Shown: positions 23,407 to 32,423 of the stretch, piece after piece
Position numbering within the stretch: the first letter of the stretch is position 1
Layout of the letters: the number at the start of each line of letters is the position of its first letter
NCBI RefSeq assembly: GCF_009695635.1
Contig: NZ_VUNN01000023.1
Location: 1-34,091 of the forward strand
Direction: 5' to 3'
Length of the DNA: 34,091 nt
From: Bullifex porci
GTDB lineage: Bacteria > Spirochaetota > Spirochaetia > Sphaerochaetales > Sphaerochaetaceae
Program-made: the position numbers and the translations under genes
The notes under the pieces: model-generated
Database searches by the model: none
What the model was told of the DNA's origin: nothing
What the model saw: the letters and a program-made list of their open reading frames with translations, nothing else

Positions 23407-24336
23407 ATGCTTTTTCTTATCATTTTTATAGCTATTTTCTTAATTATAAATTGGACTCGCCCCTTCTATTCAGATAGAAACAAAGAGATACTAGTTAGCG
23501 ATGAATCAAAGTGCTTTAGTGAGGATGCTAAAAGTATTATCTATAATAAAAATAGAGCAGAAGCAGTACTACTCATTCATGGCTTTCCAACTACTCCTAA
23601 GATGTACACATATGCAGCAAAGCGCTTAGATGAAGCAGGCTATGATGCATACGCACCTCTTATCCCTACCTTTGGTAGTAACATTAAGGATTTTGAAAAA
23701 ACTAATTATACACAGTGGTTTACTTTTATATGCTCCTACTATGAGGACTTAAGAAAGAAATATAAAAAGCTATATGTACTTGGAATTTCAATGGGTGGTG
23801 CAATGACACTCGATATAGGAGAAAAATATTCAAATACACCACTAGCTCCAGATAGAATAATTGCGATTAGCTCTCCTGTTGCTTATAACAATATAAGATT
23901 TGGAATTTATACAAATCTTTCTGCAATGCTTGCCCCTACAGCAGCTCTTTTTATTAAAAATATCAATGCTAGAATTGTTTATTCCCGTCCTGAATCTAAT
24001 GACGGTAATGAGGATTGGAATGGATATGGAGGAACCTTTATCAAGCAAGGCTTATCACTTGCAGCTGCCTTTGACCGTATAAGACATAATCTAAAAAGAA
24101 TAGCTGTCCCAATGTATGTAATGCATGACAAAAATGACCAAACAGTCCCATTTAAAAATCTTGCAGTAATTGAGATGTACTGTCATGATTATATATATGT
24201 AAAAAGAGAAGTTGAGATGAAGGGTGATTTCAAGCACTCTCACCATAGTCTTTTAATGTACCACTCGGTACAAAAGGAATATATGGATGACATCATAAGC
24301 TTCCTTAGAGGTAGTTATGACAGGAAAGAGAAATGA
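23407..24336 (+). CDS. Membrane-anchored alpha/beta hydrolase (Est30-like carboxylesterase)
   Basis: 309 residues. A hydrophobic N-terminus (2-15) looks like an uncleaved anchor. The oxyanion loop HGFP (58-61), nucleophile elbow G-I-S-M-G-G with Ser128, an Asp at 244 in HDKNDQTVP, and His279/280 in the KHSHHSLLM loop make a complete triad of the carboxylesterase/monoglyceride-lipase type. Likely cleaves a short or medium-chain ester; the substrate is unknown. No ribosome site is visible before ATG 23407. The end overlaps the dCMP deaminase start by 20 bases, so the two are coupled. Confidence 0.85.
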   Translation: MLFLIIFIAIFLIINWTRPFYSDRNKEILVSDESKCFSEDAKSIIYNKNRAEAVLLIHGFPTTPKMYTYAAKRLDEAGYDAYAPLIPTFGSNIKDFEKTNYTQWFTFICSYYEDLRKKYKKLYVLGISMGGAMTLDIGEKYSNTPLAPDRIIAISSPVAYNNIRFGIYTNLSAMLAPTAALFIKNINARIVYSRPESNDGNEDWNGYGGTFIKQGLSLAAAFDRIRHNLKRIAVPMYVMHDKNDQTVPFKNLAVIEMYCHDYIYVKREVEMKGDFKHSHHSLLMYHSVQKEYMDDIISFLRGSYDRKEK

Positions 24337-24796
24337 TTATATTAGCTGGGATGAGTATTTTATGGGAATCGCAGTACTATCATCTAAAAGATCAAAGGAT
24401 CCTAATACTCAGGTAGGTGCTTGTATTGTAAATGACCAAAAAATAATCGTCGGTGTTGGATATAATGGTTTCCCAATAGGATGTGATGACGATAAATTAC
24501 CTTGGGACCGCGAAGGTGATTGGTGTGATACTAAATACCCTTATGTATGTCATGCAGAGCTAAATGCAATTTTAAACTCCCATGGAAATTTACATGGAGC
24601 AACACTCTATGTTGCCCTCTTTCCTTGCAATGAGTGTGCTAAAGCAATAATACAATCAGGGATAAAGAGAGTTGTTTATTTATCAGATAAATATCGTGAT
24701 AGCGATAGCAGCAAAGCCAGCAGAAGAATGTTCGATGATGCAGGTGTACGCTATGAGCATTTTGAATCTGATAAGGAAATTGTAATAAAATTTTGA
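24317..24796 (+). CDS. Deoxycytidylate (dCMP) deaminase
   Basis: 159 residues, full length for ComEB-type dCMP deaminases. Zinc ligands and the proton shuttle are visible: His79 and Glu81 in CHAELNAIL, Cys104 and Cys107 in [10 protein letters not shown]-terminal [20 protein letters not shown] and NTQVGACIV, with [12 protein letters not shown], fit dNMP binding. It converts dCMP to dUMP for thymidylate synthesis in the cytoplasm. It overlaps the hydrolase gene by 20 bases. No terminator is evident after it. Confidence 0.95.
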   Translation: MTGKRNDYISWDEYFMGIAVLSSKRSKDPNTQVGACIVNDQKIIVGVGYNGFPIGCDDDKLPWDREGDWCDTKYPYVCHAELNAILNSHGNLHGATLYVALFPCNECAKAIIQSGIKRVVYLSDKYRDSDSSKASRRMFDDAGVRYEHFESDKEIVIKF

Positions 24797-24856
24797 TTAT
24801 ATATTTTGATATATAATGGAGAATTACAAAACGCTCAAACTAATGATTGAAATTAT

Positions 24857-24885
24857 TTGACAAACACATTTTTTAATGGAACAAT
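24857..24885 (+). promoter_or_regulatory. Sigma-70-type promoter of xdh
   Basis: TTGACA (24857-24862), a 17-base spacer, AACAAT (24880-24885). Predicted start near 24891, just before the structured leader. Confidence 0.7.
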
Positions 24886-24891
24886 TTAACT

Positions 24892-24998
24892 GCATTGGTA
24901 TCACAGACCGCTGTTAAGACACAACAGAAGCTAAGCGACCATGCAAAAACAATATCGGGGAAAAAGGTGGGCCGGAGTAGTGTTTTTGCTGTCTGTGA
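24892..24998 (+). ncRNA. Three-way-junction leader of xdh, candidate riboswitch
   Basis: Three nested helices can form. P1: TCACAGAC (24901-24908) with GTCTGTGA (24991-24998). P2: CGCTGTT (24909-24915) with AAC...AGCG (ending 24937), starting directly on P1. P3: GCAAAAACA (24943-24951) with TGTTTTTGC (24981-24989), nine perfect pairs, one base from P1. The likely TTG start (24986-24988) lies in P3 and the GGAG ribosome site (24974-24977) in its loop. An alternative helix, GCATTGGT (24892-24899) with ACCATGC (24938-24944), excludes P3 at its base, giving a switch. The P2 arm faintly recalls 5S rRNA (ACAGAAG.TAAGC). No riboswitch class that I know matches. Confidence 0.6.
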
Positions 24999-27532
24999 AT
25001 TCAAAGGAATATTGTTCAAACGAAGATAAAAAGCTCCTAACATTTTTACGTGATGATCTTCATCTAACTGGAACCAAGGATGGTTGTTCTGAGGGTGCCT
25101 GTGGTGCTTGTACTATAATAGTCGATGGAAAAGCGACTAGAGCATGTGTATTTACACTCTCAAAATTACAAGGAAAGAAGATAACAACAATTGAAGGATT
25201 AACTCAAAGAGAAAGAGAGGTTTACTCCTATTGCTTTGGTAAGTGTGGTGCTGTTCAATGTGGATATTGCATACCAGGTATGGTAATGAGTGCAAAGGCC
25301 CTATTGGATGTTAATCTAAATCCTACTAGAGAGGATGTAAAGAAGGCTATAAGAGGCAATATCTGTCGCTGCACAGGATATGTGAAAATAGAAAATGCAA
25401 TTCTGCTTGCAGCCGATTACTTTAGAAATAATAGAGAAGTTGTTTTTGATAACTCAGATGGTTCTTTAGGCTCCTCCTTTATGAGAGTTGATGCTATTGC
25501 AAAGACTCTTGGTGAAGGAATATATGTTGATGACATCACACTAAAGGATATGTGCTATGCAAAGGCTGTTAGAGCAAAATATCCAAGAGCAAGAGTTAAA
25601 AAAATTGATGCTTCAAAGGCTTTAAATGATCCAAGATGTATCGCTGTTATCACAGCAGATGATGTGCCATACAATAGACATGGACACTTAAAGAAGGATT
25701 GGCCTGTATTAATAAAGGAAGGAGAGCTTACTCACTATATTGGTGATGCAATTTGCTTAGTAGTAACAGATCAAAAGAACGCACTAGAGGAGCTATGCTC
25801 CTTAGTTGAGGTAGAATATGATATTCTTCCTGGAGTATATGATGTTCATGAGGCTATAAAGGATGAAATATTAGTTCATGAGGGTGAATCAAATCTCATG
25901 CGTAAGGAGCATATCATAAGGGGAAATGCGCATGAGGCTCTAGAAAGATCAAAATATAAGGTTCATGAGACCTTCACTACTCCACATACTGAGCATGCCT
26001 TTATGGAGATGGAAGCGGCTATTGCTTGTTGGGATGATAAGGAAGGAATTACCCTCTTTACAGGCTCACAGAGTGTATATGATGAATTACATGAGATAAC
26101 TAAGATCTTAAATCTTCCTGAGGATAAGGTTCATTGTATTAGCCAGCTAGTAGGTGGTGGCTTTGGTGGAAAGGAAGATATGTCTGTACAGCACCATGCT
26201 GCTTTAGCTACATATATTACACATCGCCCTGTTAAGGTAAAGCTTACAAGAAAGGAAAGCTTAGAGATACATCCAAAGCGCCATCCTATGGAAATGGAAT
26301 TAACTCTAGGGTGTGATGAAAATGGTTATTTAACTGGACTTGAGTGTACAATACTTGCCGATACAGGAGCTTATGCCTCATTAGGAGGACCGGTATTACA
26401 AAGAGCATGTACACATGCAGCAGGTCCATATAACTATCAAAATATTGATATCACAGGTATCGCTCTATATACAAACAATGTTCCATCAGGAGCCTTCAGA
26501 GGCTTTGGTGTTACACAATCATGCTTTGCTATCGAAAGTGCAATTAATAAGCTTTGTAAGCTAATTAATATGGATCCATTTGAGTTTAGAATGCAAAATG
26601 CTCTAAAGCCAGGAGACACAATGCCTAATGGGCAAATAGCATCAGAGGATACAGGTATCATAGAGTGTCTTGAAAAAATAAAGCCATATTATGATATGTA
26701 TCCAACAGCAGGAATTGCTTGTGCCCTCAAGAATAGTGGTGTTGGAGTTGGTGTTCCTGATACAGGAAGGTGTATCCTATCTATTGAGAATAATATAGTA
26801 CACATTAGAACCTCTGCAGCGTGTATGGGACAAGGCTTAGCAACTGTAGTACTACAAATCTGTATTGAGACAACTAAGCTTCCTGCCTCTCAATTTATTG
26901 TAGAAGCTCCTGATACCAGAAGAACTCCTAACAGTGGTACATCTACAGCCTCTAGACAAACTGCATTTACAGGCGAAGCAACTAGAAGAGCTGCCGAGAA
27001 GCTAAAAGCTGCATTAGAAGGCTCAAAGCTAGAGGATTTAGAAGGTCAAGAGTTCTATGGTGAGTTCTGCTATGAAACAGATCCAATAACAAGTACAAAG
27101 CCACATCCTATTTCACATCTAGCATATAGCTACTCAGCTCAGCTTGTCGTCCTTGATGATAGTGGTAAGGTAGAGAGAGTTATCGCTGTTTGTGATGCAG
27201 GCAAGGTAATAAACCAGCTTTCTATCGAAGGACAAATTGAAGGTGGAGTTGTAATGGGTCTAGGATATGCTCTTACAGAAAACTTTATTAGTGAGCAAGG
27301 GTATGTTAAGAGTAAATATGGAACTCTAGGGCTATTAAGAGCAACAGATATTCCTGAAATAGAGGTTGAGCTAGTACATGCAAAGGGCTATGGTATGGCA
27401 GCTTATGGTGCGAAGGGTGTTGGAGAGCTCTGTACTATCCCGACTGCTCCTGCAGTAGCACATGCATACTACAAGAGAGATGGAATATTTAGAACAGCAT
27501 TACCACTTGAAAAGACTGCTTATCGCAAATAA
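24986..27532 (+). CDS. Xanthine dehydrogenase family, likely selenium-dependent, fused 2Fe-2S and Mo domains
   Basis: 848 residues from TTG 24986, chosen because GGAG lies eight bases before it and the protein then starts like its relatives; the ATG at 24941 would put a folded leader into the protein. Two [2Fe-2S] clusters: Cys34, 39, 42, 54 (DGCSEGACGAC) and Cys92, 95, 127, 129 (QCGYC, NICRC). The Mo domain follows, with GGGFGGKEDMS, SGAFRGFGVTQ, TPNSGTSTASRQ and the catalytic Glu in GAKGVGELC. There is no FAD domain, and the layout and length fit the selenium-dependent xanthine dehydrogenases that carry labile Se on Mo. It oxidises a purine or similar heterocycle; the electron partner is not encoded here. 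Its 3' end overlaps rnd by 13 bases, convergently. Confidence 0.88.
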   Translation: MLSVNSKEYCSNEDKKLLTFLRDDLHLTGTKDGCSEGACGACTIIVDGKATRACVFTLSKLQGKKITTIEGLTQREREVYSYCFGKCGAVQCGYCIPGMVMSAKALLDVNLNPTREDVKKAIRGNICRCTGYVKIENAILLAADYFRNNREVVFDNSDGSLGSSFMRVDAIAKTLGEGIYVDDITLKDMCYAKAVRAKYPRARVKKIDASKALNDPRCIAVITADDVPYNRHGHLKKDWPVLIKEGELTHYIGDAICLVVTDQKNALEELCSLVEVEYDILPGVYDVHEAIKDEILVHEGESNLMRKEHIIRGNAHEALERSKYKVHETFTTPHTEHAFMEMEAAIACWDDKEGITLFTGSQSVYDELHEITKILNLPEDKVHCISQLVGGGFGGKEDMSVQHHAALATYITHRPVKVKLTRKESLEIHPKRHPMEMELTLGCDENGYLTGLECTILADTGAYASLGGPVLQRACTHAAGPYNYQNIDITGIALYTNNVPSGAFRGFGVTQSCFAIESAINKLCKLINMDPFEFRMQNALKPGDTMPNGQIASEDTGIIECLEKIKPYYDMYPTAGIACALKNSGVGVGVPDTGRCILSIENNIVHIRTSAACMGQGLATVVLQICIETTKLPASQFIVEAPDTRRTPNSGTSTASRQTAFTGEATRRAAEKLKAALEGSKLEDLEGQEFYGEFCYETDPITSTKPHPISHLAYSYSAQLVVLDDSGKVERVIAVCDAGKVINQLSIEGQIEGGVVMGLGYALTENFISEQGYVKSKYGTLGLLRATDIPEIEVELVHAKGYGMAAYGAKGVGELCTIPTAPAVAHAYYKRDGIFRTALPLEKTAYRK

Positions 27533-28380
27533 GCACGTTCAAAGGCCTTCTTAAGAGAGTCATTTAAATATGATTTAAAGCGAGGAGAGATAGGTCCTAC
27601 GATAGAGTAAACCTCGTCAAGGGACCTTGGACATTTCTTTGCTAGCTCAACTATTTTATGCTTATCTAAAACCATATAAGCAGGAACATTAAAGCGCTTA
27701 GCAACTACATCTCTAGCGATAAAGTATTCCTTTAAAGCATTCCTTTGTTCTTTATTTAGCTCTCTAGGTGAGCAAAGCTTACTCCAAGGAGGAGAAATTT
27801 TTGGTTTCTTACAGGCAGAGTGTAATAAAAACTCAGCTTCCTTATTAACACCCTTCTCCTCTACTGCTATTAAAAGAACTCTCTTTAGCTCTAATAAATA
27901 CTCAACATCAGATAGTGCATATTCTATCTGCTCATCTGTTAGAGGTCTTTTTAGCCAATTAGTTTGTTGAAGCTTCTTTTTATCAACACTATCCTTATTA
28001 AGCTTTAAAAACTCCTCCTCTAATGAGATTAAGTTCCCCATAAAGCCTAAAGCCTTAGCTAAGGCTCTTACATCAAAGACATTATTAATTGTAATTCCAT
28101 AAACCTTAAATATTAGGGAGTTATCACTTTGGACATCAAACCAAACCTTTTGAATATCACTAGTAAAGAAAGCTACTACTGCTTTTTCACTTACAGCCTT
28201 ACTTCTAGGATCTATGATATAAAAGTCTTTGCCATCGAAGATTTGGATTAAGCAAAGATGCTCTCCATATATATGCAGGTTAAACTCGCCCTCTAAATCA
28301 ACAGCAATAGGTGAGCTTGGGTTTAAAGAGGAGATAAAGGAAAGAATCTTTTCATCACTATCAAGAGATACATATTTCAT
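27520..28380 (-). CDS. rnd: Ribonuclease D (DEDDy exonuclease plus HRDC)
   Basis: 286 residues, shorter than E. coli RNase D (about 375) because only one HRDC domain is present. Exonuclease residues: Asp28 and Glu30 (VDLEGEF), Asp86 (FDVQSDNS), Tyr154 and Asp158 (YALSDVEYL), the DEDDy set. The HRDC domain runs from about 210 to 280 (LNKEQRNALKEYFIARDVVA, LAKKCPRSLDEVY). It trims 3' ends of tRNA and other small RNAs. The ATG overlaps the stop of the dprA-like gene (ATGA), last in a panE-dprA-rnd operon. Confidence 0.9.
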   Translation of the reverse strand: MKYVSLDSDEKILSFISSLNPSSPIAVDLEGEFNLHIYGEHLCLIQIFDGKDFYIIDPRSKAVSEKAVVAFFTSDIQKVWFDVQSDNSLIFKVYGITINNVFDVRALAKALGFMGNLISLEEEFLKLNKDSVDKKKLQQTNWLKRPLTDEQIEYALSDVEYLLELKRVLLIAVEEKGVNKEAEFLLHSACKKPKISPPWSKLCSPRELNKEQRNALKEYFIARDVVAKRFNVPAYMVLDKHKIVELAKKCPRSLDEVYSIVGPISPRFKSYLNDSLKKAFERAYLR

Positions 28381-29306
28381 AGGTCAAACAACTCCAGCTG
28401 ATCCTCATCCTTCTTTTTCTTCTCTCTCTTTTTAGGTGGTAATATAGCTCTTTTTAAATCACCCTTTCTCTTTAATTGAGTAATTTTTGGATTTTGAGAA
28501 AGCCTTTGAGCATACGTATATATTGGATTACTAATAAAGGACTCATAAACAATGACCTTACCCTTTTGCTCAATAAAGCTCTCAGCTTGAGCAAATAAAG
28601 GTCCGCCATCCTTTTCTTCAATTAAAACAAAGTGGTCAGCAATTGATGATAGAAGTCTATTTCTTAATACTGCATACCATTTCTCTGTCTTTGCACTTGG
28701 AGCAAATTGAGTAACTAATAGTCCATTTGAATTAGCTATCTTCACCATTAATTCCTTACCACTTTCTGGTACTGCAACATGTAAAGGAGAAGATAGTACT
28801 AGGATCGTTGGAACTCCATTTGAAAGTGCATATGATGCTGAGAAGTGGTCAAGGCCAACATCTAAGGTAGTTACTAGAGTCGCACCTGCATTTAATAATT
28901 CATGAACCGCATTTACTGCATTATTCTTTCCATCATCACTAGGTACTCTTAAGCCTCGTAAAGCAACCTTATTAGTTGAAAGTAAATCCTTATTACCTAC
29001 TAAATATAGAAAATGCACATCTGAATTAATTAGTGCCTTAGGCCAAAGAGGATCGGTTTCAGATATGATTGAGAAATCAAAACGATAAGAGGAAAAGCTA
29101 TTTCTAATTCTATAGTAGGTCTCACTAATTAAATATGAATCAAAGCCAGTAACCTCTATTAATTGTGACATTATCTCAGGAAGGGTTCGAGTAATATCGG
29201 CCTTTAGTGCTACCATGTTATACATTAAAAAGGCTTTATTCTCATCCTTTTTTGAAAGAGCATATAAAGTCTCATATAGTAATGCCTCATTTTCATTTCT
29301 TCGCAT
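28377..29306 (-). CDS. DprA/Smf-like Rossmann-fold protein
   Basis: 309 residues from ATG 29306, chosen for GGAGG nine bases before it; the frame is open a little further. The middle has the DprA pattern: YPxxL-like DPLWPKALIN, then VALRGLRVPSDDGKNNA in place of the usual VAIVGTRxPS, AGATLVTTLDVGLDHFSASY and LSNGVPTILVLSSPL. DprA loads RecA on incoming single-stranded DNA; distant copies occur in phage-defence loci and in bacteria without known competence. The altered GLR motif and a Lys-rich tail (PPKKREKKKKDE) mark it as a divergent member, so its role is uncertain. Coupled to rnd. Confidence 0.65.
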   Translation of the reverse strand: MRRNENEALLYETLYALSKKDENKAFLMYNMVALKADITRTLPEIMSQLIEVTGFDSYLISETYYRIRNSFSSYRFDFSIISETDPLWPKALINSDVHFLYLVGNKDLLSTNKVALRGLRVPSDDGKNNAVNAVHELLNAGATLVTTLDVGLDHFSASYALSNGVPTILVLSSPLHVAVPESGKELMVKIANSNGLLVTQFAPSAKTEKWYAVLRNRLLSSIADHFVLIEEKDGGPLFAQAESFIEQKGKVIVYESFISNPIYTYAQRLSQNPKITQLKRKGDLKRAILPPKKREKKKKDEDQLELFDL

Positions 29307-30183
29307 AGCTCTTTGCCTCCACCAAGAGATAAAGAAGATCACAAACAGGTGTGCTTATTTTATGCTTTTTTCCAAGAGTAGATACACAGTAAGTAAAATA
29401 TCTATTTTCAGTCATGCGTTTATTCTCGATATCCTGTAATAGAGATGTCTTTCCATCATCCTTAAAGGCTTTAATTGTATCTATAGCTCTTTGACCATCC
29501 TTTGCTGTTAAATTAACGCCCTCTGCATTAGCAACCTCGATTACCTCATCTATTGTTTTTTGAGCAGCCATTAAGAGCATTTGGTTATCATACATTTTTC
29601 TATATGTAGTCTCTAAGATTCCAGAAAGTGAGTTAAAGGCACAATTTAACATAAACTTCCACCAAATCTCTTTAATAATGTTATCACTAACCTGATATGT
29701 AACATTACACATATCAAATAGAGAAATAACCTTTTCTAGCTCCTCTGTTTTAGTTCCATTTTTTTCACCAAGGAATATAATACCACCATTTTCTGAATAG
29801 CAATTAATAATATTGCCATCTCTATTACTTGAAAGAGAGGTAATGAAGGAATAAATAACATGTGCATTAGGAAAAGCTTCTTCAAGATGCTTTTCACTCT
29901 CAACACCATTTAGTAGAGACATAATTATAGTATTATCTCTTACATGCTCTCTTATCTCAGAAATTGCATTATCAAGATCAAAGTTCTTACAAGCTAGAAT
30001 TATTAAATCTGCTTTATCACCTTTTTTAGCAAGAGGAATTTGATAATGAAGGCCATTAACAATAATACCCTTATATTCTTCTGCTCTCTTATCATCCATA
30101 ATTAAATATAGCTCAGAGGCTTTAGTTAAACGTGTACAAAGTGGAGCACCTACTGCACCTGCTCCCAAAAGCATTACTTTCAT
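29293..30183 (-). CDS. panE: 2-dehydropantoate 2-reductase
   Basis: 296 residues from ATG 30183 (MKVMLLGAGAVGAPLC, the NADPH loop GxGxxG); the frame upstream to 30234 overlaps a terminator and is not used. The C-terminal ApbA domain has KEIWWKFMLNCAFNSLSGIL with the catalytic Lys and Asn, and SLLQDIENKRMTE. It reduces ketopantoate to pantoate in CoA synthesis. No panB or panC is near, so it may act on another 2-keto acid. TATAAT (30193-30188) ends four bases before the ATG and no ribosome site is seen. It overlaps the dprA-like gene by 14 bases. Confidence 0.85.
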   Translation of the reverse strand: MKVMLLGAGAVGAPLCTRLTKASELYLIMDDKRAEEYKGIIVNGLHYQIPLAKKGDKADLIILACKNFDLDNAISEIREHVRDNTIIMSLLNGVESEKHLEEAFPNAHVIYSFITSLSSNRDGNIINCYSENGGIIFLGEKNGTKTEELEKVISLFDMCNVTYQVSDNIIKEIWWKFMLNCAFNSLSGILETTYRKMYDNQMLLMAAQKTIDEVIEVANAEGVNLTAKDGQRAIDTIKAFKDDGKTSLLQDIENKRMTENRYFTYCVSTLGKKHKISTPVCDLLYLLVEAKSYAKK

Positions 30184-30200
30184 AAGGATTATATTAATAC

Positions 30201-30232
30201 AAAAAAAGAGGAGATAGAATAAACTTCTCCTC
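30201..30232 (-). terminator. Rho-independent terminator after the nif/HTH operon
   Basis: Minus strand: GAGGAGA (30232-30226), an 11-base loop, TCTCCTC (30214-30208), then seven T (30207-30201). Confidence 0.9.
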
Positions 30233-30239
30233 ATAGCTT

Positions 30240-30551
30240 TTATTTTTTAATCTCTACGACGTGTGCTTCTAACAGTATATCAGGGTATCGCGATAAAATA
30301 TCAAATACTCTGCAAGCTAAAGGAGAAGGAATTGTCCTTTTATTCTCCCAGGAAACAACAGTCGAAAGACTTACTCCCAATGCTTCAGCAAATAAAGATT
30401 GCGATAACTGAAGCTGCTTTCTCAGCTTCTTAATCTCACTACTACTCCAAGCTTTAGGCTTTTCAATCGATACTATTTTATATCTTTTATCAACAGTACC
30501 ACGCTTTGGATATAGAGCATCCTTTATCTCATCCTTATAGACACTGAGCAT
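30240..30551 (-). CDS. Small helix-turn-helix (XRE-type) protein
   Basis: 103 residues. The C-terminal two thirds hold an XRE fold: SSSEIKKLRKQLQLSQSLFA, EALGVSLSTVVSWENKRTIP, PLACRVFDILSRYP. This resembles HigA/MqsA-type antitoxins and single-domain regulators. The N-terminal 35 residues (KRGTVDKRYKIVSIEKPKAW) are a flexible arm as in some antitoxins. It follows nifU by two bases and is closed by a terminator, so it is the third gene of the nifS-nifU operon. No toxin lies beside it. It might regulate the Fe-S operon, though it has no Cys for a cluster and is not of the IscR (Rrf2) type. Confidence 0.8.
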   Translation of the reverse strand: MLSVYKDEIKDALYPKRGTVDKRYKIVSIEKPKAWSSSEIKKLRKQLQLSQSLFAEALGVSLSTVVSWENKRTIPSPLACRVFDILSRYPDILLEAHVVEIKK

Positions 30552-30553
30552 TA

Positions 30554-31162
30554 TTATTTACCATAGATATGTAATAGCTCATCTAAGGTTTCCTTAATTT
30601 GAGCTCTACACTTTCCACATGCAGTAGAAGCACCAGTAAGACTTTGAAGCTCCTCAAAGGTTTTAACCTTATCACTCTTAACAAGCTCCTCAATTTGAAC
30701 GTCTGTAACACCCTTACACTCACAAATAATCTTTGCTGTATGAGCTTTAAATGGATTCTCACGTCCATTCTTTTCAAGGTAATCATCGATAGCAGCACGA
30801 AGAGCCTTATCACCAAGAACAGAACAATGGAACTTATGCTCAGGAAGACCACCAAGAGCCTTTGTAATTACATCTGGTGTTAAGTGATATGCTTCCTCTA
30901 AAGTCATTCCAATAGCAAGCTCACTCATCATAGAGGTTGAGGCAATAGCACTTGCACAGCCATATGTTAACCATCTGAGATCAGAGATTTTATCATCCTT
31001 AACCTTTATTCCAACTCTCATCTGGTCACCACAGGCAAGAGAGCCTACCTCTCCTACTCCATCAGGATTAAACTCTTCCTTCTCATTCCAGAGGTTTCTT
31101 GGATTCATAAAATGATCCTTAACCACATCCGTATATACCCATTGAGACATAAAACTACTCAT
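30554..31162 (-). CDS. nifU: NifU-like Fe-S scaffold (IscU domain plus BFD-like [2Fe-2S] domain)
   Basis: 202 residues. The IscU part (about 8-130) has the three scaffold Cys: Cys44 (SLACGDQ), Cys69 (YGCAS), Cys113 (KFHCSVLG). Then a BFD-like domain has Cys147, Cys149 (CEC), Cys182 and Cys185 (ACGKC), a permanent [2Fe-2S] site. The third, Nfu-type domain of classical NifU is absent. It takes sulfur from the cysteine desulfurase encoded just upstream and builds clusters for client proteins. The ATG overlaps the nifS stop by one base; a second ATG is at 31150. Confidence 0.9.
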   Translation of the reverse strand: MSSFMSQWVYTDVVKDHFMNPRNLWNEKEEFNPDGVGEVGSLACGDQMRVGIKVKDDKISDLRWLTYGCASAIASTSMMSELAIGMTLEEAYHLTPDVITKALGGLPEHKFHCSVLGDKALRAAIDDYLEKNGRENPFKAHTAKIICECKGVTDVQIEELVKSDKVKTFEELQSLTGASTACGKCRAQIKETLDELLHIYGK

Positions 31163-32331
31163 TATTTAAATTCCTTTCTAGTAGACATCCTTCTAACTTT
31201 TTCAATTATAGAAGGGAGCTTTTCTAATGTATAATCAACATCCTCTACAGTGTTGTACCTTCCTAGAGAAAATCTAATTGATCCATGGGCTAGCTCAACA
31301 TCTAAGCCCGAAGCTAGGAGTACATAGCTTGGCTCTAAAGAACCAGTTGCACAAGCACTTCCAGTTGAGACCTCTATACCCTCCATATCAAGGTAAAGCA
31401 AAATTGATTCACCCTCTGCATTTGGGAATGATACATTTAAGGTTCCTGGTAGGAAATCTGTTGGATGGCCATTAATTACTACATGGTCAATTCTTTCTTC
31501 AATACCCTTTCTAAGACGCTCTCTTAAAGCAAGAAGCTTATCATGCTCCTCTTGAAGGCCCTCTCTAGCTAGCTTAGCGGCCTCTCCAAGTCCTATAATA
31601 TTTAAAGTATTGTATGTACCTGCTCTATAACCCTTTTCCTGGTGTCCACCATGAACAAAAGGAGTTATTGGAGCATTCTTAGCAACATATAGAACACCAA
31701 TTCCCTTTGGACCATAGAACTTATGACCAGAAAGAGAGAGGTAATCAACATTGCAATCTCTGATCGAAACTTTAATCTTACCGATTGCTTGAGTTGCATC
31801 GCTATGGAAATATGCACCACACTCATGTGCAAGCCTTCCAATTTCCTTTATATCTTGAATAGTACCTGTTTCATTGTTACCCCACATAACGGAAACGAGA
31901 GCAACATCATCACCAAGCATGCTCTTTAATACATCGAGCTTAACCTTACCATAGACATCAACAGGTGCTTCATCTATCTTATAGCCCTTTTTCTTGAGAT
32001 ACTTTACTTCTTCAATAATTGAAGGGTGTTCGATAGTAGTTGTTATAATTCTATTTCTTTTACTTCCATCATCAATTAAATCTCTGAAGGTTGAAAAAAT
32101 AGTATTATTCGATTCCGATGCCCCTGAAGTAAAGTAAACACAACTCTTATCTCCGTCTATAAGAGCTGCTACCTCCTCACGGGCCCATTCTATAGCGCTT
32201 GCTGCATCACGACCACAGCTATGCATACTAGATGCATTACCATATAGTGATTCATTATCACGCATTATTTGTGCAACTTCACTAGCCATCTGTGTTGTTG
32301 CATTATTATCGAGATATACGATCCTATCCAT
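31162..32331 (-). CDS. nifS: Cysteine desulfurase, NifS/IscS family
   Basis: 389 residues from ATG 32331 (MDRIVYLDNNATTQMASEVA) with GAGGTC as ribosome site. PLP enzyme marks: HSDATQAIGKI, the Schiff-base Lys in SLSGHKFYGPKG, and the active-site Cys in the loop STGSACATGSLEPS. The short loop places it in group I (NifS/IscS). It makes alanine and a persulfide for NifU. No nitrogenase gene is here, so this is the general Fe-S pathway, as in Helicobacter and many anaerobes. First gene of nifS-nifU-HTH. Confidence 0.95.
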   Translation of the reverse strand: MDRIVYLDNNATTQMASEVAQIMRDNESLYGNASSMHSCGRDAASAIEWAREEVAALIDGDKSCVYFTSGASESNNTIFSTFRDLIDDGSKRNRIITTTIEHPSIIEEVKYLKKKGYKIDEAPVDVYGKVKLDVLKSMLGDDVALVSVMWGNNETGTIQDIKEIGRLAHECGAYFHSDATQAIGKIKVSIRDCNVDYLSLSGHKFYGPKGIGVLYVAKNAPITPFVHGGHQEKGYRAGTYNTLNIIGLGEAAKLAREGLQEEHDKLLALRERLRKGIEERIDHVVINGHPTDFLPGTLNVSFPNAEGESILLYLDMEGIEVSTGSACATGSLEPSYVLLASGLDVELAHGSIRFSLGRYNTVEDVDYTLEKLPSIIEKVRRMSTRKEFK

Positions 32332-32423
32332 ATTTGACCTCACTAGTAAATTAACTTTAATAGCGGTCATAGTCAAGCGACAAAATAGTAATATATAGAA
32401 ATAGAAAGTATGTTATCTTCTTT

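Noticed and set aside
24941-24985. ATG start of xdh at 24941
   Set aside because: It adds 15 residues unlike the family, encoded inside the leader stems, and has no ribosome site; TTG 24986 has GGAG.
24901-24998. 5S rRNA gene
   Set aside because: ACAGAAG.TAAGC and GGAGTAG recall 5S rRNA, but the loop C core and lengths of helices II-V do not fit, and it leads directly into xdh.
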